A stretch of 64,000 nucleotides of DNA from Enterovirga rhinocerotis (GCF_004363955.1 NZ_SNZR01000018.1:62001-126000); one strand, 5' to 3'; positions 44,222 to 53,744 are shown, counted from the first letter of the stretch. A program made the numbers and translations. The notes: generated by a model not told the origin, from the letters alone.

Positions 44222-45670
44222 TTGTCCTTCCTGACCGATCTCGTCGGCGGCGCCGCCTCAGCCGCCCATTCCCTCCGATCGGCGGGACAGGACCTGTTCC
44301 AGCCGGCGCTCCGGCTTGGCGTCACCGGGCTGTCGCGTTCGGGGAAGACGGTCTTCACGACAGCGCTCGTCCATCATCTCATCCGCCATTCGCCTCTGCC
44401 GGCCTTCACGCCGGCCGCCGAGGGCCGCATCCGCCGCGCCCGGCTCGCGCCTCAGCCCGACGACGACGTGCCGCGCTTCCCGGTCGAGCAGCATCTCGCC
44501 CGCATCGTGGACGACCGGGCCTGGCCGGCCTCGACCAACCGCATCGCCCAATTGCGGCTCGACATCGACTTCGAGCGCAAGGCCGGCTGGCGCAGCGGGC
44601 CGTCGAACCTCACCCTCGACATCGTCGATTATCCCGGCGAATGGCTGCTCGACCTCGCCCTCCTCGACCAGAGCTATGCGGAGTGGTCGCGGGAGACGAT
44701 CGCGGCGAGCCGGCGGCCCACGCGCACCCGACTGGCGGCCCCGTGGCTCGCGGCTCTCGCGGCGAACGATCCGGCCGGACCCGCCGACGAGGACGGCGCG
44801 GCCCGCCTTGCCGAGAGCTTCAGGGCCTATCTCCTGGCCCTCCGCGCCCAGCCCGAAGCCGTGGTCACGACGCCGCCCGGCCGCTTCCTCATGCCGGGCG
44901 ATCTCGCCGGCTCGCCGGCCCTCACCTTCGCGCCGCTCGATCTCGCGCAGGACGGGCCACCGGGCTCCGGCACGCTCGCCGCGCTGATGGAGCGGCGCTA
45001 CGAATCCTACAAATCGCGGGTCGTCGGTCCCTTCTTCCGCGACCATTTCCAGCGCATCGAACGCCAGATCGTCCTCGTCGACGTGCTCTCCGCCATCGAT
45101 GCGGGCCCCGAGGCCCTCGCCGAACTCGAGACAGCGCTCGACCGGGTGCTGCTCGCCTTCAATGCGGGGCGGAACGGCTTCTTCTCGCGGCTCTTCTCGC
45201 CGCGCGCCGACCGAGTCCTGTTCGCCGCGACCAAGGCCGACCACATCCACCATACGAGCCACGACCGGCTGGAGCGGATGCTGCGCCTTCTCGTCTCGCG
45301 CGCGGTCCGGCGGACGGAGGCGGCGGGGGCGAAGGTCGGCAGCGTCGCCCTCGCCTCGGTCCGGGCGACGCGCGAGACGACGGTGCTCGAGGGCCGCACG
45401 ACGCTCCGCGCCGTTGCCGGCACGCCGGAGGCCGGAGAGCGGATCGGGGACGAGATCTTCGACGGCGAGGCCGAGGCCGCCATCTTTCCCGGCGAGCTGC
45501 CCGAGGATCCGGAGGCCGTCTTCCACGGCGAGGTCCAGCCCGGCTCGCTCCGCTTTCCGCGGTTCAGGCCGCCCCTCGTCCGCGCGGACGCCGCCGGCCG
45601 GGCCGGCCTCCTGCCTCATATCCGGCTCGACCGGGCTCTCGACTTCCTGATCGGCGACCGCCTCTCGTGA
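44222..45670 (+). CDS. YcjX family P-loop protein (DUF463)
   Basis: A 482-residue GTPase-like protein of the YcjX family, linked in other bacteria to envelope stress. Walker A is GVTGLSRSGKTVF near 33-45, and the family segments are LTLDIVDYPGEWLLDLALL near 129-147 (Walker B region) and FAATKADHIHHTSHDRL near 336-352 (NKxD-like). The start is TTG at 44222: an in-frame TGA lies only 4 bases upstream and no ATG or GTG fits. YcjF-like membrane protein follows after 10 bases, the usual partner. Confidence 0.9.
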   Translation: MSFLTDLVGGAASAAHSLRSAGQDLFQPALRLGVTGLSRSGKTVFTTALVHHLIRHSPLPAFTPAAEGRIRRARLAPQPDDDVPRFPVEQHLARIVDDRAWPASTNRIAQLRLDIDFERKAGWRSGPSNLTLDIVDYPGEWLLDLALLDQSYAEWSRETIAASRRPTRTRLAAPWLAALAANDPAGPADEDGAARLAESFRAYLLALRAQPEAVVTTPPGRFLMPGDLAGSPALTFAPLDLAQDGPPGSGTLAALMERRYESYKSRVVGPFFRDHFQRIERQIVLVDVLSAIDAGPEALAELETALDRVLLAFNAGRNGFFSRLFSPRADRVLFAATKADHIHHTSHDRLERMLRLLVSRAVRRTEAAGAKVGSVALASVRATRETTVLEGRTTLRAVAGTPEAGERIGDEIFDGEAEAAIFPGELPEDPEAVFHGEVQPGSLRFPRFRPPLVRADAAGRAGLLPHIRLDRALDFLIGDRLS

Positions 45671-45680
45671 CGAACGCAGC

Positions 45681-46721
45681 ATGACCAACCGTCCCCGCGC
45701 CTTCCGGCTCGACGCGCCGGGCACCGTCACCGTCACGCCCGAGACTCCGAGTGCGACGCAGGAGGCCGCGCGCGTCCTCGTCACGCAGGAGCCGATGGAC
45801 GCGATCGAAGCGGCGGACGGGGTTCCGGTCCTGCCCCCGCCCCGCCGGCAATCGCGCTGGGGCACCCTGTTCTTCGCGGCCTTGTCGGGCCTCGTCAGCC
45901 TCGGGATCGGCGTCGCGATCCACAAGCTCGTCGTCGATCTGTTCCAGACCTCGCCTTGGCTCGGCTGGCTGGCCGTCGTCTTCACCGCCCTCGCCTGCCT
46001 CTCGCTCGCGGTGATCGCGCTCCGCGAGATCGGCGGCGTCCTGCGCGAGCGCAAGATCGAGGAGTTGCGCCGAAGGGCGCAGGACGCCCTCGCCCTGCGC
46101 GACGGCGAGGCGGCAAAATCCGTCGCCCGCGACCTCGCCAGGAGCCTCGACGGGCGCGTGCCGCGCGGCTCCGGCCCGAGCGTGGCCTCGGTCGAGGACG
46201 AGATCATGGAGGCGGACGACCGCCTCGCCCTCGCCGAGCGCACGCTCCTCGCCCCGCTCGACGAGGCGGCGACGCGGGCGGTCGCCGCCTCCGCGCGGCA
46301 GGTCTCGCTCGTCACCGCGATCAGCCCGCGCGCGCTGATCGACCTCGCCTTCGTCGTCTATGCCAATGCGCGTCTCCTGCGCCGCATCGCGCAGATCTAT
46401 AGCGGCCGGCCGGGCTTCCTCGGCTTCCTGCGGCTCTTCCGGGCGGCCATCAACCACCTCGCCGTGACGGGCGGCGCCGCGATCGGCGACGGGATCGTGC
46501 AGCAGGTCCTCGGCCACAGCGTCGCGGCCCGCATCTCGGCGCGGCTCGGAGAGGGCGTGCTGAACGGGCTCATGACCGCCCGGTTCGGGCTCGCGGCCAT
46601 CGAGGTCTGCCGCCCCCTCCCCTATATCCGCGAGACGCCGCCGAAACTCGCCGACGTCGCCGGGGATCTGCTCACGCGGGAGACGGGCGGAGAGGATGGC
46701 CGGCGGGCCGCACAAACGTAA
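45681..46721 (+). CDS. YcjF family membrane protein (TIGR01620/DUF697)
   Basis: A 346-residue inner-membrane protein and operon partner of YcjX. Two helices are near residues 62-84 (LFFAALSGLVSLGIGVAI) and 92-114 (LGWLAVVFTALACLSLAVIAL). The C-terminal half contains the DUF697 block: VSLVTAISPRALIDLAFVVYAN near 212-233, LLRRIAQIYSGRPGFLGFLRLFRAA and a final LIDxxxGLxAIEVCRPLPY-type segment (RFGLAAIEVCRPLPYI). Length is as expected for alphaproteobacterial members. Confidence 0.9.
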   Translation: MTNRPRAFRLDAPGTVTVTPETPSATQEAARVLVTQEPMDAIEAADGVPVLPPPRRQSRWGTLFFAALSGLVSLGIGVAIHKLVVDLFQTSPWLGWLAVVFTALACLSLAVIALREIGGVLRERKIEELRRRAQDALALRDGEAAKSVARDLARSLDGRVPRGSGPSVASVEDEIMEADDRLALAERTLLAPLDEAATRAVAASARQVSLVTAISPRALIDLAFVVYANARLLRRIAQIYSGRPGFLGFLRLFRAAINHLAVTGGAAIGDGIVQQVLGHSVAARISARLGEGVLNGLMTARFGLAAIEVCRPLPYIRETPPKLADVAGDLLTRETGGEDGRRAAQT

Positions 46722-46755
46722 CGCGGGCACATCGAAGGCGTGGGGTGGTCGCGTG

Positions 46756-47046
46756 CTATCCCAGCAGAATCTTCGCGACCACTCCCAGCCCTGCGGCAAG
46801 CGCAGTGACGAAGCCGCAGATCATGACCACACCTTTGAGAATCTCGTGCTTGATCTCTGACCGAAGAGACGTCCGGGTATGAGCGATTTTGGCGCTCAGG
46901 CTCTCGATGTCAGCCTTGGTGGCGACTTCCGCCAAAATGAAGGTGCGGGCCGCAGTGGCATGAGCCTCGGCCTGCCGGCGCTCGACGCCGGCGTCCTCTA
47001 AGGCGCGAGCGTAACCGAGAGTATCGAACGCGTATGCGTGTCCCAT
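46756..47046 (-). CDS. Short coiled-coil protein with C-terminal membrane helix (DUF1640-like)
   Basis: A 96-residue protein resembling bacterial relatives of the mitochondrial uniporter regulator MCUR1/CCDC90: MGHAYAFDTLGYARALEDAGVERRQAEAHATAAR at the start, a coiled coil through residues 30-68 (EVATKADIESLSAKIAHTR) and a membrane helix at 72-94. The family signature F-D-T-x-x-x-x-x-x-L-x-x-A-G-x-x-x-x-Q-A is clear. ATG 47046 is preferred to TTG 47052. Alone on its strand; such genes are often mobile-looking orphans. Function unknown. Confidence 0.8.
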   Translation of the reverse strand: MGHAYAFDTLGYARALEDAGVERRQAEAHATAARTFILAEVATKADIESLSAKIAHTRTSLRSEIKHEILKGVVMICGFVTALAAGLGVVAKILLG

Positions 47047-47216
47047 CGCCAAGCCTATAGCACAGTTCCAGCAAGCTGAGATCAGCCTTCAAAAGCATCC
47101 TTAAGTTGTAGCTGAAGCGGCCGGGGGCAGGCAAATTCTGCCGGCCTGCCGGATCGTTCCGACCGGGCAGCGACGTCAGGTCGTCAGGACGGCGAGTGAT
47201 TTCAACGCGTTAACCA

Positions 47217-47232
47217 TGGCATAGCGGTTGCT
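47217..47232 (+). promoter_or_regulatory. Sigma-54 (RpoN) promoter of the hook operon
   Basis: TGGCATAGCGGTTGCT fits the sigma-54 consensus TGGCAYR-N4-TTGCW at every position, with the invariant GG and GC at the required 10-base spacing. Transcription would start near 47244, about 50 bases before the flgE ATG. In Caulobacter the hook genes are sigma-54 dependent and FlbD-activated, so this makes biological sense. Confidence 0.72.
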
Positions 47233-47292
47233 CCTCCCTCGCCATTCGGTTTGGGCCCGCGCATCCTCGCGCCGGGCGGAGGGTTCTGCGTC

Positions 47293-48621
47293 ATGGGTGT
47301 CCTGAATGCGATGCTGACGGCGGTCACCGGTCTCTCGGCGCAGTCCTATGCGCTCGAGAACATCTCGGGGAACATCGCCAATTCACAGACGGTCGGGTAC
47401 AAGCGGGTCGATACCAGCTTCGTCGACATGATCCCCGAATCCTCGCAGCCGCGGCGCGAGAACGCAGGATCGGTCGCAGCCTATTCCCGGCTCACGAACA
47501 CGCTGCAGGGCTCCCTCCAGACCACCGGCATCACCACGAACCTCGCCATCAACGGCGGCGGCTATTTCGTCGTGCGGGACAACAAGGGCTCCGCCAGCAA
47601 CCCCACCTTCTCCGGTCAGGACCTCTATACCCGCCGCGGGGATTTCGGCCCCGATGCGAACGGCTATCTGGTCAACGGAGCCGGGAAATACCTGATCGGC
47701 TCGACTCCGGGCAAAACCGCCGGACCGATCCAGATCGACACGAAGCCGGTCCCGGCCAAGCTCACGAGTTCGATCGCCTACCAGGCCAATCTCCCCTCCT
47801 ATCCCAAGACGACGGCTGCCGATCCGAGCGTCCCGGGCTCCGAACTTCTGAGTGCGACACTGGCGGGGAGCGCGACGATCTCGGCCAACGACCGGACAGC
47901 CTTCGAGGATCAGTCGATCCCGGGCGGCGAAGTCACCGTCTACGACGCGTCCGGGAGCCCCGTCGTGCTCCAGACGCGCTGGGCGAAGGTCGATTCCTCC
48001 GCCTCGGGCGGGACCGATACCTGGCAGCTCTATTACAAGGGCAACGAGACCGCGACAGGAACGGGCGCCGTCTACGCGCAGATCGGCAGCGGCTTCAGCT
48101 TCACGCCCGCGGGGACGCTGACCTCGGCGAACTCGGCCTCCATCGCCAATCTGTCCGTCAACGGCACGACGGTCGGCCCCGTGACCCTCGGCTTCGGGAG
48201 CGGTCAACTCACCCAATACGGCGATGCGAACGGCCTCGCCTCGAACGTCGACATCGACCAGAACGGATATGCCACCGGATCGCTGAGCTCGATCTCGGTG
48301 TCCTCGGAAGGCCAGATCGTCGGCAATTACTCGAACGGCCAGGTTTCGACGCTCGCCCAGGTCCAGGTCGCCCATTTCCAGGCCGACGACGCGCTGAAGC
48401 GCATGGACGGTGGCACCTATGCCCAGACCGTCGCCTCCGGATCGCCGTCCTACGGCCTGCAGGGTTCGAGCCTCACCTCGGGCTCGGTCGAAACCTCCAA
48501 CACGGACATCGCCGAGGAATTCTCGAAGATGATCGTCACCCAGCAGGCCTATTCCGCCAATACCCGCGTGATCTCGACCGCGCAGCAGATGCTGCAGGAC
48601 GTGATCAACGTCATCCGCTGA
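47293..48621 (+). CDS. flgE: Flagellar hook protein FlgE
   Basis: A 442-residue hook subunit, exported by the flagellar type III system and polymerised into the universal joint. The N-terminal rod/hook motif is LSAQSYALENISGNIANSQTVGYKR near 16-40 and the C-terminal partner is SGSVETSNTDIAEEFSKMIVTQQAYSANTRVI near 390-422, which together form the helical core D0. The middle domain carries NLAINGGGYFVVRD. The ATG at 47293 has GGAGGG 9 bases upstream; a TTG-led longer frame lacks support. A consensus sigma-54 promoter lies just upstream. Confidence 0.95.
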   Translation: MGVLNAMLTAVTGLSAQSYALENISGNIANSQTVGYKRVDTSFVDMIPESSQPRRENAGSVAAYSRLTNTLQGSLQTTGITTNLAINGGGYFVVRDNKGSASNPTFSGQDLYTRRGDFGPDANGYLVNGAGKYLIGSTPGKTAGPIQIDTKPVPAKLTSSIAYQANLPSYPKTTAADPSVPGSELLSATLAGSATISANDRTAFEDQSIPGGEVTVYDASGSPVVLQTRWAKVDSSASGGTDTWQLYYKGNETATGTGAVYAQIGSGFSFTPAGTLTSANSASIANLSVNGTTVGPVTLGFGSGQLTQYGDANGLASNVDIDQNGYATGSLSSISVSSEGQIVGNYSNGQVSTLAQVQVAHFQADDALKRMDGGTYAQTVASGSPSYGLQGSSLTSGSVETSNTDIAEEFSKMIVTQQAYSANTRVISTAQQMLQDVINVIR

Positions 48622-48646
48622 CGATCGCGGATAGCGGTTCAAGCCG

Positions 48647-50476
48647 ATGAGCATCGCCTCCGCCATCCAGTTGTCCCTCTCGGGATTACGGGCGACGCAG
48701 GCCGGCCTCGACATCGTCTCGCAGAACGTCGCGAATGCCGGCACGGTCGGCTATACGCGGCGCACCCTCGCGACCGAGGCGCTGGTCGCGGGCGGGCGGA
48801 CGGTCGGCGTCGACGTCAAGGGTGCGAGCCGGACGCTCGACACGCTGGTTCAGCGCCAGCTCCGGCTCGAACAGGCGGGCGCGGCCTATGCCTCGACCCG
48901 GGCCTCTGTGCACACGACGCTCGATCGGGTCTTCGACAGGCCAGGCGGCGTCGGCTCCCTGCCGACGCTGCTCTCGACCTTCACCGGAAAGCTCGCCGCG
49001 CTCGCGAACAATCCCTCGTCCAGCGTCTCGCAATCGGAGATCCTCGCCGCCGCCTCCGACCTCGCCGGCTCGCTGAACGCGCTCTCCGACCAGGTCCAGG
49101 CCATGCGCCAGGATACGGAGGATGCGATCGGGGCAGCGGTTTCGAAGGCGGACGGCCTCCTGAAGCGCATCGCCGACCTCAACGGCCGCATCGTCGGCCA
49201 CAACACCGCCGCGCTCCAGGACCAGCGCGACGCGCTCGTCGACCAGCTCTCGACCCTGATCGACGTCAAGGCGACAATCTCGGCGACCGGGGCCGTCTCC
49301 CTCTCGACCACGGGCGGCCTCACGCTGGTCAACGGCACTGTTGCGACGGGTCTCGGCTTCGAGGCGCATAATATCGGACCGGCAAGCCGATACGATTCCG
49401 ATCCGGCGCTCCGCGGCGTCGGCACGATCACGGCGACCGACGCCACCGGCGCGAAACGTGACGTCATCGCCTCGGGGCTGATCCGGTCCGGCGAGATCGC
49501 GGCTCATCTCGACATCCGCGACACCGTGCTGGTCCAGGCCCAGACCCAGCTCGACGAGCTCGCGGCGGGCCTCGCCTCCGCCCTGTCCGACAAGACGATC
49601 GCCGGCACGGCCGCGACCTCCGGCGCGCAGAGCGGCTTCGATCTCGATCTCGGCGCGCTCCAGGCCGGCAACCGCATCACCGTCTCCGTCACCGATCCCG
49701 GAGGAGCGACGCGCAATCTCGTCTTCGCCCGCACCGACAGCGCGGCCGCGACGGCTGCGGCCGGCGAGGCCGGGTTGATCGGGATCGATTTCTCCGGCGG
49801 CTTCGCCTCGGTGGCGAGCCAGATCCAGACCGCGCTCGGCGGCGCCTACACGGTCTCGAACCCGTCGGGCTCGACCATCCGCCTCCTGAACAACGGGGCG
49901 ACGTCCAGCGTCGATGCGGCCTCCGCCACCGCCACCGTGAGCGGCCTTTCGACGGGCGATCCCGAGCTTCCGCTCTTCGTCGATGGCCCGACGGGCGCCC
50001 TCTATACCGGCTCCTTCGAGGGCTCCTCGCAACTCGCGGGGCTCGCCGGCCGCATCGCGGTCAACCAGGCGGTCAAGAACGCGCCGTCCGCTCTCACCTC
50101 CTACGGCCCGAGCGTGCCGGCCGGGGATGCGACGCGTCCGCTCCTCCTCTTCGATCGCCTGACCAAGACCGAGCGCAGCTTCGCGGGCGCGGCGGGCATC
50201 GGCGGCTCCGCCTCGCCCTGGAGCGGCAGCGTCGTCGGCTTCGCCTCCGCCGTGATCGCGACCCAGGCCTCCGAGGCGAATTCCGCCGCCAATCTCGATG
50301 CCGGCCAGCAGGTCGTGCTGAACGCGATCCAGGGCCGCTATGCCGAGCAGGCGGGCGTCGATATCGACACCGAACTCACCCAGCTCATCCAGTTGCAGAC
50401 CGCCTATGGCGCCAATGCCCGGCTCCTCACGGCCGCGCGCGAGATGATGGACACGCTGCTCAGGATCGCCGGATGA
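48647..50476 (+). CDS. flgK: Flagellar hook-associated protein FlgK (HAP1)
   Basis: A 609-residue hook-filament junction protein. The N-terminal core reads SIASAIQLSLSGLRATQAGLDIVSQNVANAGTVGYTRR, with the flagellar rod motif, and the C-terminal core GVDIDTELTQLIQLQTAYGANARLLTAAREMMDTLL pairs with it. The central 400 residues are the variable exposed domain. It follows flgE by 25 bases and overlaps flgL by 4 (ATGA at 50473), forming a hook-junction operon. Confidence 0.95.
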   Translation: MSIASAIQLSLSGLRATQAGLDIVSQNVANAGTVGYTRRTLATEALVAGGRTVGVDVKGASRTLDTLVQRQLRLEQAGAAYASTRASVHTTLDRVFDRPGGVGSLPTLLSTFTGKLAALANNPSSSVSQSEILAAASDLAGSLNALSDQVQAMRQDTEDAIGAAVSKADGLLKRIADLNGRIVGHNTAALQDQRDALVDQLSTLIDVKATISATGAVSLSTTGGLTLVNGTVATGLGFEAHNIGPASRYDSDPALRGVGTITATDATGAKRDVIASGLIRSGEIAAHLDIRDTVLVQAQTQLDELAAGLASALSDKTIAGTAATSGAQSGFDLDLGALQAGNRITVSVTDPGGATRNLVFARTDSAAATAAAGEAGLIGIDFSGGFASVASQIQTALGGAYTVSNPSGSTIRLLNNGATSSVDAASATATVSGLSTGDPELPLFVDGPTGALYTGSFEGSSQLAGLAGRIAVNQAVKNAPSALTSYGPSVPAGDATRPLLLFDRLTKTERSFAGAAGIGGSASPWSGSVVGFASAVIATQASEANSAANLDAGQQVVLNAIQGRYAEQAGVDIDTELTQLIQLQTAYGANARLLTAAREMMDTLLRIAG

Positions 50477-51972
50477 GCATCACCGCCTACGGCAGCGGCG
50501 CCCTCGCCGCCCGGCATGCGGAGACGAGCTTCCGCTCGCTCAAGACGAGCCTCGCCGATCTCCAGGCCCAGCTCACGACGGGCCAGAAGGCCTCGAGCCA
50601 TGCCGAGCTCGGCGCCTCCGCGATCAAGAGCCTTTCCGGGCGGGCCACCCTCGCGACCCTCGAGGCCTACGCCACGAACGTGTCCGACGCGACCTTCCGC
50701 GTGAAGCTGATGGCGACCGGCATCGAGCAGATCGCCAGGATCGGCAGCAGCCTGACCGTCAGCCTGCCGACCTCCCTCAACGCGCCGCCGATCGGCCAGA
50801 CGAGCGCCATCGCCTCGGCGGAGGACGGGCTGAAGCAGGTCATCGACATCCTCAATTCCGACATCGCCGGCCGGGCGCTGTTCGGCGGGCGCGACGCGAG
50901 CGGCGAGCCGGTCGAGGGCTACGATCTCATCCTGAACGGCGATGCCGGCCGGGCCGGCCTCAGGCAGATGATCGCCGAACGCAAGGAGGCCGATCTCGGG
51001 GCGGACGGCCTCGGCCGCCTCGTCATCCAGAACACGGCGAGCGGGATCCGCATCCAGGAGGAAGCCGCGGGGCTTCCCTTCGGCATGAAGATCGCGGCAG
51101 CGTCCGCGTCCGGATCGGGTCTCGCCGCGAGTAGTTCCGCCGGCCCGCCGCCGATCGCGGATTTCGCTGCCACCGCCCAGCCGGAGCCCGGCGGCACGAT
51201 CGCGCTGACGCTCTCGCTGCCCGACGGCAGCACGACGACCGTGACGCTGAAGGCGCTGACGCAGCCCTCGACGGATGGCAGCCCGGGCTTCGTCATCGGC
51301 GCGACGCTCGCCGACACCCAGGCCAATCTGCGCGCGGCGCTGCGGGACGCCGTCGCGACGACCGCTTCGACCAGCCTCGCTTCCGCCTCGAGCCTCGCCG
51401 CCTCGACGGCCTTCTTCGCCGGCTCGCCCTCCCATCCTCCGATGCGCATTGCAGGGCCGCCCTACGCGACCGCGACGGCGATTGTGGCCGGCACAGCCTC
51501 CGATACCGTGATCTGGTACAAGGGCGACGACGGCGCGGGCTCGGCGCGCGAGACGGCGCCAGTGCGCACGGGCGACGGCACCTCGGTCGCGATCGGCGCG
51601 CGCGCCGACGAGCCCGCCTTTCGCAAGGTCCTCGCGGCTTTGGGCGCGCTGGCCGCCAACGCCTTCCCGGAAGGGGATGCGACAGCGACGGCGCGCTACG
51701 CGGCGCTGGCCGAACGCGTCTCGGGCTCGCTCGCGGACGATGCCGGGATCCGGGGCATCGCGACGGATTTCGCCATCGCGTCGAAGGACCTCGCATCGGC
51801 GACCGACAGGCTCGGCGCCGCCAAGGCGCAGGTCCGGGACATGCTGTCCGGGATCGAGGATGCCGATCCGAACGAGGTCGCGATGGCTCTGCTTGCCACC
51901 CAGACGCGCCTCCAGGCGAGCTATCAGGTGACGTCCGCGCTCTCGCGCCTCTCCCTCGTCGAGTTCATCTGA
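50473..51972 (+). CDS. flgL: Flagellar hook-associated protein FlgL (HAP3)
   Basis: A 499-residue second junction protein that links FlgK to flagellin. The N-terminal flagellin-like coiled coil begins SITAYGSGALAARHAETSFRSLKTSLADLQAQLTTGQKASSHAELG; the C-terminal one contains QVRDMLSGIEDADPNEVAMALLATQTRLQASYQVTSALSRLSLVEFI. It is longer than enteric FlgL (about 317) because of a larger variable middle, as in other Hyphomicrobiales. No flaF, flbT or flagellin genes follow, so the flagellar cluster ends here. Confidence 0.93.
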   Translation: MSITAYGSGALAARHAETSFRSLKTSLADLQAQLTTGQKASSHAELGASAIKSLSGRATLATLEAYATNVSDATFRVKLMATGIEQIARIGSSLTVSLPTSLNAPPIGQTSAIASAEDGLKQVIDILNSDIAGRALFGGRDASGEPVEGYDLILNGDAGRAGLRQMIAERKEADLGADGLGRLVIQNTASGIRIQEEAAGLPFGMKIAAASASGSGLAASSSAGPPPIADFAATAQPEPGGTIALTLSLPDGSTTTVTLKALTQPSTDGSPGFVIGATLADTQANLRAALRDAVATTASTSLASASSLAASTAFFAGSPSHPPMRIAGPPYATATAIVAGTASDTVIWYKGDDGAGSARETAPVRTGDGTSVAIGARADEPAFRKVLAALGALAANAFPEGDATATARYAALAERVSGSLADDAGIRGIATDFAIASKDLASATDRLGAAKAQVRDMLSGIEDADPNEVAMALLATQTRLQASYQVTSALSRLSLVEFI

Positions 51973-51984
51973 CGACGGGCCTCC

Positions 51985-53505
51985 TCACCCGCCATGCTCC
52001 GCCTTGATGGCGGCCCGGTCCGGCACGCCAGACCCGATGAGCGGCATCGTGCCCACGAAGACGATGGATTTCGGCCGCTTGTAGCGGGCGATGCGCTCGC
52101 CGACGAAGGCGATGAGATCCTCCGCCGTCACCTCCGTTCCGAGCTTCGGCATGCAGACCGCGCGCACCGCCTCGCCCCAGCGCGGATCGGGCACGCCGAA
52201 GACGACCGCCTCGGCGATGGCGGGATGGGCGCGGAGCGCGCGCTCGACCTCGGCCGGATAGACGTTCTCCCCGCCCGTCTTGATCAGCTCCTTTGCCGGC
52301 GAGCGGCCGGCATAGACGAGATAGCCGGCCTCGTCGAAGCGGCCGAGATCGCCCGTGTGATGCCAGCCGCCGCGGAAGGTCCAGGCCGTCTCCTCGGGGA
52401 GGTTCCAATAGCCCTGGAAGACGAGCGGGCCGCGCACCGCGATCTCGCCCACCGTGCCGGGCGGCACCGGGCGATCGTCCTCGTCGAGGATGGCGAGGCG
52501 CGCGAGCGGCGTCGGCCGCCCGGCCGTTCCGGGACGCTCGCGATGTTTCGAGAAGGACACGTAGCCCGAGGTCTCCGACTGACCGTAACCCGACCAGAAC
52601 GACGCGTTCGGGCAGGCGCCCTCGAACCGGGCGATCGTCTCGGGCGAATCGAGCCCCCACACGGCCTTGAGGCTCCCGAGGGGTGAGGACGCAGCCTCGG
52701 CCGCGTCGAGGATCTGGCCGAGGATCGGCGCGAATTCGCACATCACGCTCCCGCGCTCCTCCGCGACGAGGCGCGCGGCCTCCGCCGCATCGAAGCGGCG
52801 CATGATCACGCTCGTCCCGCCGGCCTGGGCCAAGGCGAGGGCGAGACCGAGCCCCGAGACGTGGAACAGCGGCAGGACGCCAAGCGCGACGTCATCCGGG
52901 CCGAGCTGCCAGGCGGCTGCGAGCTGCAGATTATGCGCGATCAGGTTTGCGTGGGTGAGCACGGCTCCGCGCGGCTTCCCCTCGACAGCGGCGGTGTGGA
53001 TGATGACGAGCGGATCGTCGCTGCCCGGCTCGTCGCCGGGCTCGTCCGGCATCGGGCCTCCCTCGAGGAGGTCGGCGAACGGACGGTAGGGCTCGGCCGC
53101 CGCATCGAGGGCGAACCAGCCCTTCACGCCGGCCTGTGCCGCCTGGGCCGGGGCGAGAAGCGGCACGGATTCGCCGTCGGCGATCACGATGGCGGGCGCG
53201 ACGTCGGCGACGATCGCCGCCACCTCCTCCGCTCCGAGACGCCAGTTGACCGGAACGAGAACGGCCCCGAGCCGCGCCGCAGCGTTGAGCACGTCGAGGA
53301 ATTCCGGCCGGTTCTGGGACACGAGCGCGACCCGGTCCCCCCGTGCCAGTCCGGCCCGCGCGAGCCCCGCGGCGAGGCGTTCGGCCCGCTCGGCCATGTC
53401 GCGATGCGCGATGCGTCGCCCCTCGAAGATCAGGGCGGTGTCGTCCGGCCTCTCCTGCGCGTTCCGGCGGAGGACGTCGAACCAGGTCAGATCCCGCAAG
53501 CCCAT
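51985..53505 (-). CDS. AMP-dependent acyl-CoA synthetase/ligase-like protein
   Basis: A 506-residue ANL-superfamily enzyme that would activate a carboxylic acid as an acyl-AMP. The P-loop is degenerate (HTAAVEGKPRGAVLTHANL instead of TSGTTGxPKG) near 182. Later motifs are standard: YGQSETSGYV near 317, TGDLGRFDEAGY near 403, and KTGGENVYPAEVERAL near 425. The C-terminal catalytic lysine motif is altered to PLIGSGVPDRAAIK, with Val494 where Lys is expected. GGGAGGGA precedes ATG 53505, which fixes the start. It stands alone and convergent with flgL. It may be inactive, or a ligase with another activity. Confidence 0.85.
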   Translation of the reverse strand: MGLRDLTWFDVLRRNAQERPDDTALIFEGRRIAHRDMAERAERLAAGLARAGLARGDRVALVSQNRPEFLDVLNAAARLGAVLVPVNWRLGAEEVAAIVADVAPAIVIADGESVPLLAPAQAAQAGVKGWFALDAAAEPYRPFADLLEGGPMPDEPGDEPGSDDPLVIIHTAAVEGKPRGAVLTHANLIAHNLQLAAAWQLGPDDVALGVLPLFHVSGLGLALALAQAGGTSVIMRRFDAAEAARLVAEERGSVMCEFAPILGQILDAAEAASSPLGSLKAVWGLDSPETIARFEGACPNASFWSGYGQSETSGYVSFSKHRERPGTAGRPTPLARLAILDEDDRPVPPGTVGEIAVRGPLVFQGYWNLPEETAWTFRGGWHHTGDLGRFDEAGYLVYAGRSPAKELIKTGGENVYPAEVERALRAHPAIAEAVVFGVPDPRWGEAVRAVCMPKLGTEVTAEDLIAFVGERIARYKRPKSIVFVGTMPLIGSGVPDRAAIKAEHGG

Positions 53506-53668
53506 CGCGCGCGTCCCTCCCACGAGCACAACGGCCGGCCGCCCGGCGCAGTCGCTCGTCCTGTCAAAGACATGAACGCCCGGATGGTCCCGTGCAAGAA
53601 GCCCGCGCAACAACCGGATGACCGGCGGCCGCGTTTCCGCTATCGATCCGAACCCGCCCCGTCGGCGC

Positions 53669-53744
53669 GGGCCTGTAGCTCAATGGTTAGAGCCGGCCGC
53701 TCATAACGGTCTGGTTGCAGGTTCGAGTCCTGCCGGGCCCACCA
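53669..53744 (+). tRNA. tRNA-Ile (CAT anticodon, lysidine type)
   Basis: A complete 76-base cloverleaf with encoded CCA: acceptor GGGCCTG/CGGGCCC with one G-T pair, D stem GCTC/GAGC, anticodon stem GGCCG/CGGTC with loop CTCATAA, variable TGGTT, T arm GCAGG-TTCGAGT-CCTGC. The anticodon is CAT. The G1-C72 pair excludes initiator Met, and the body (CTCATAA loop, TGGTT variable region) resembles the tRNA-Ile2 that TilS converts to read AUA rather than elongator Met. The alternative, tRNA-Met, is less likely. Confidence 0.9.
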
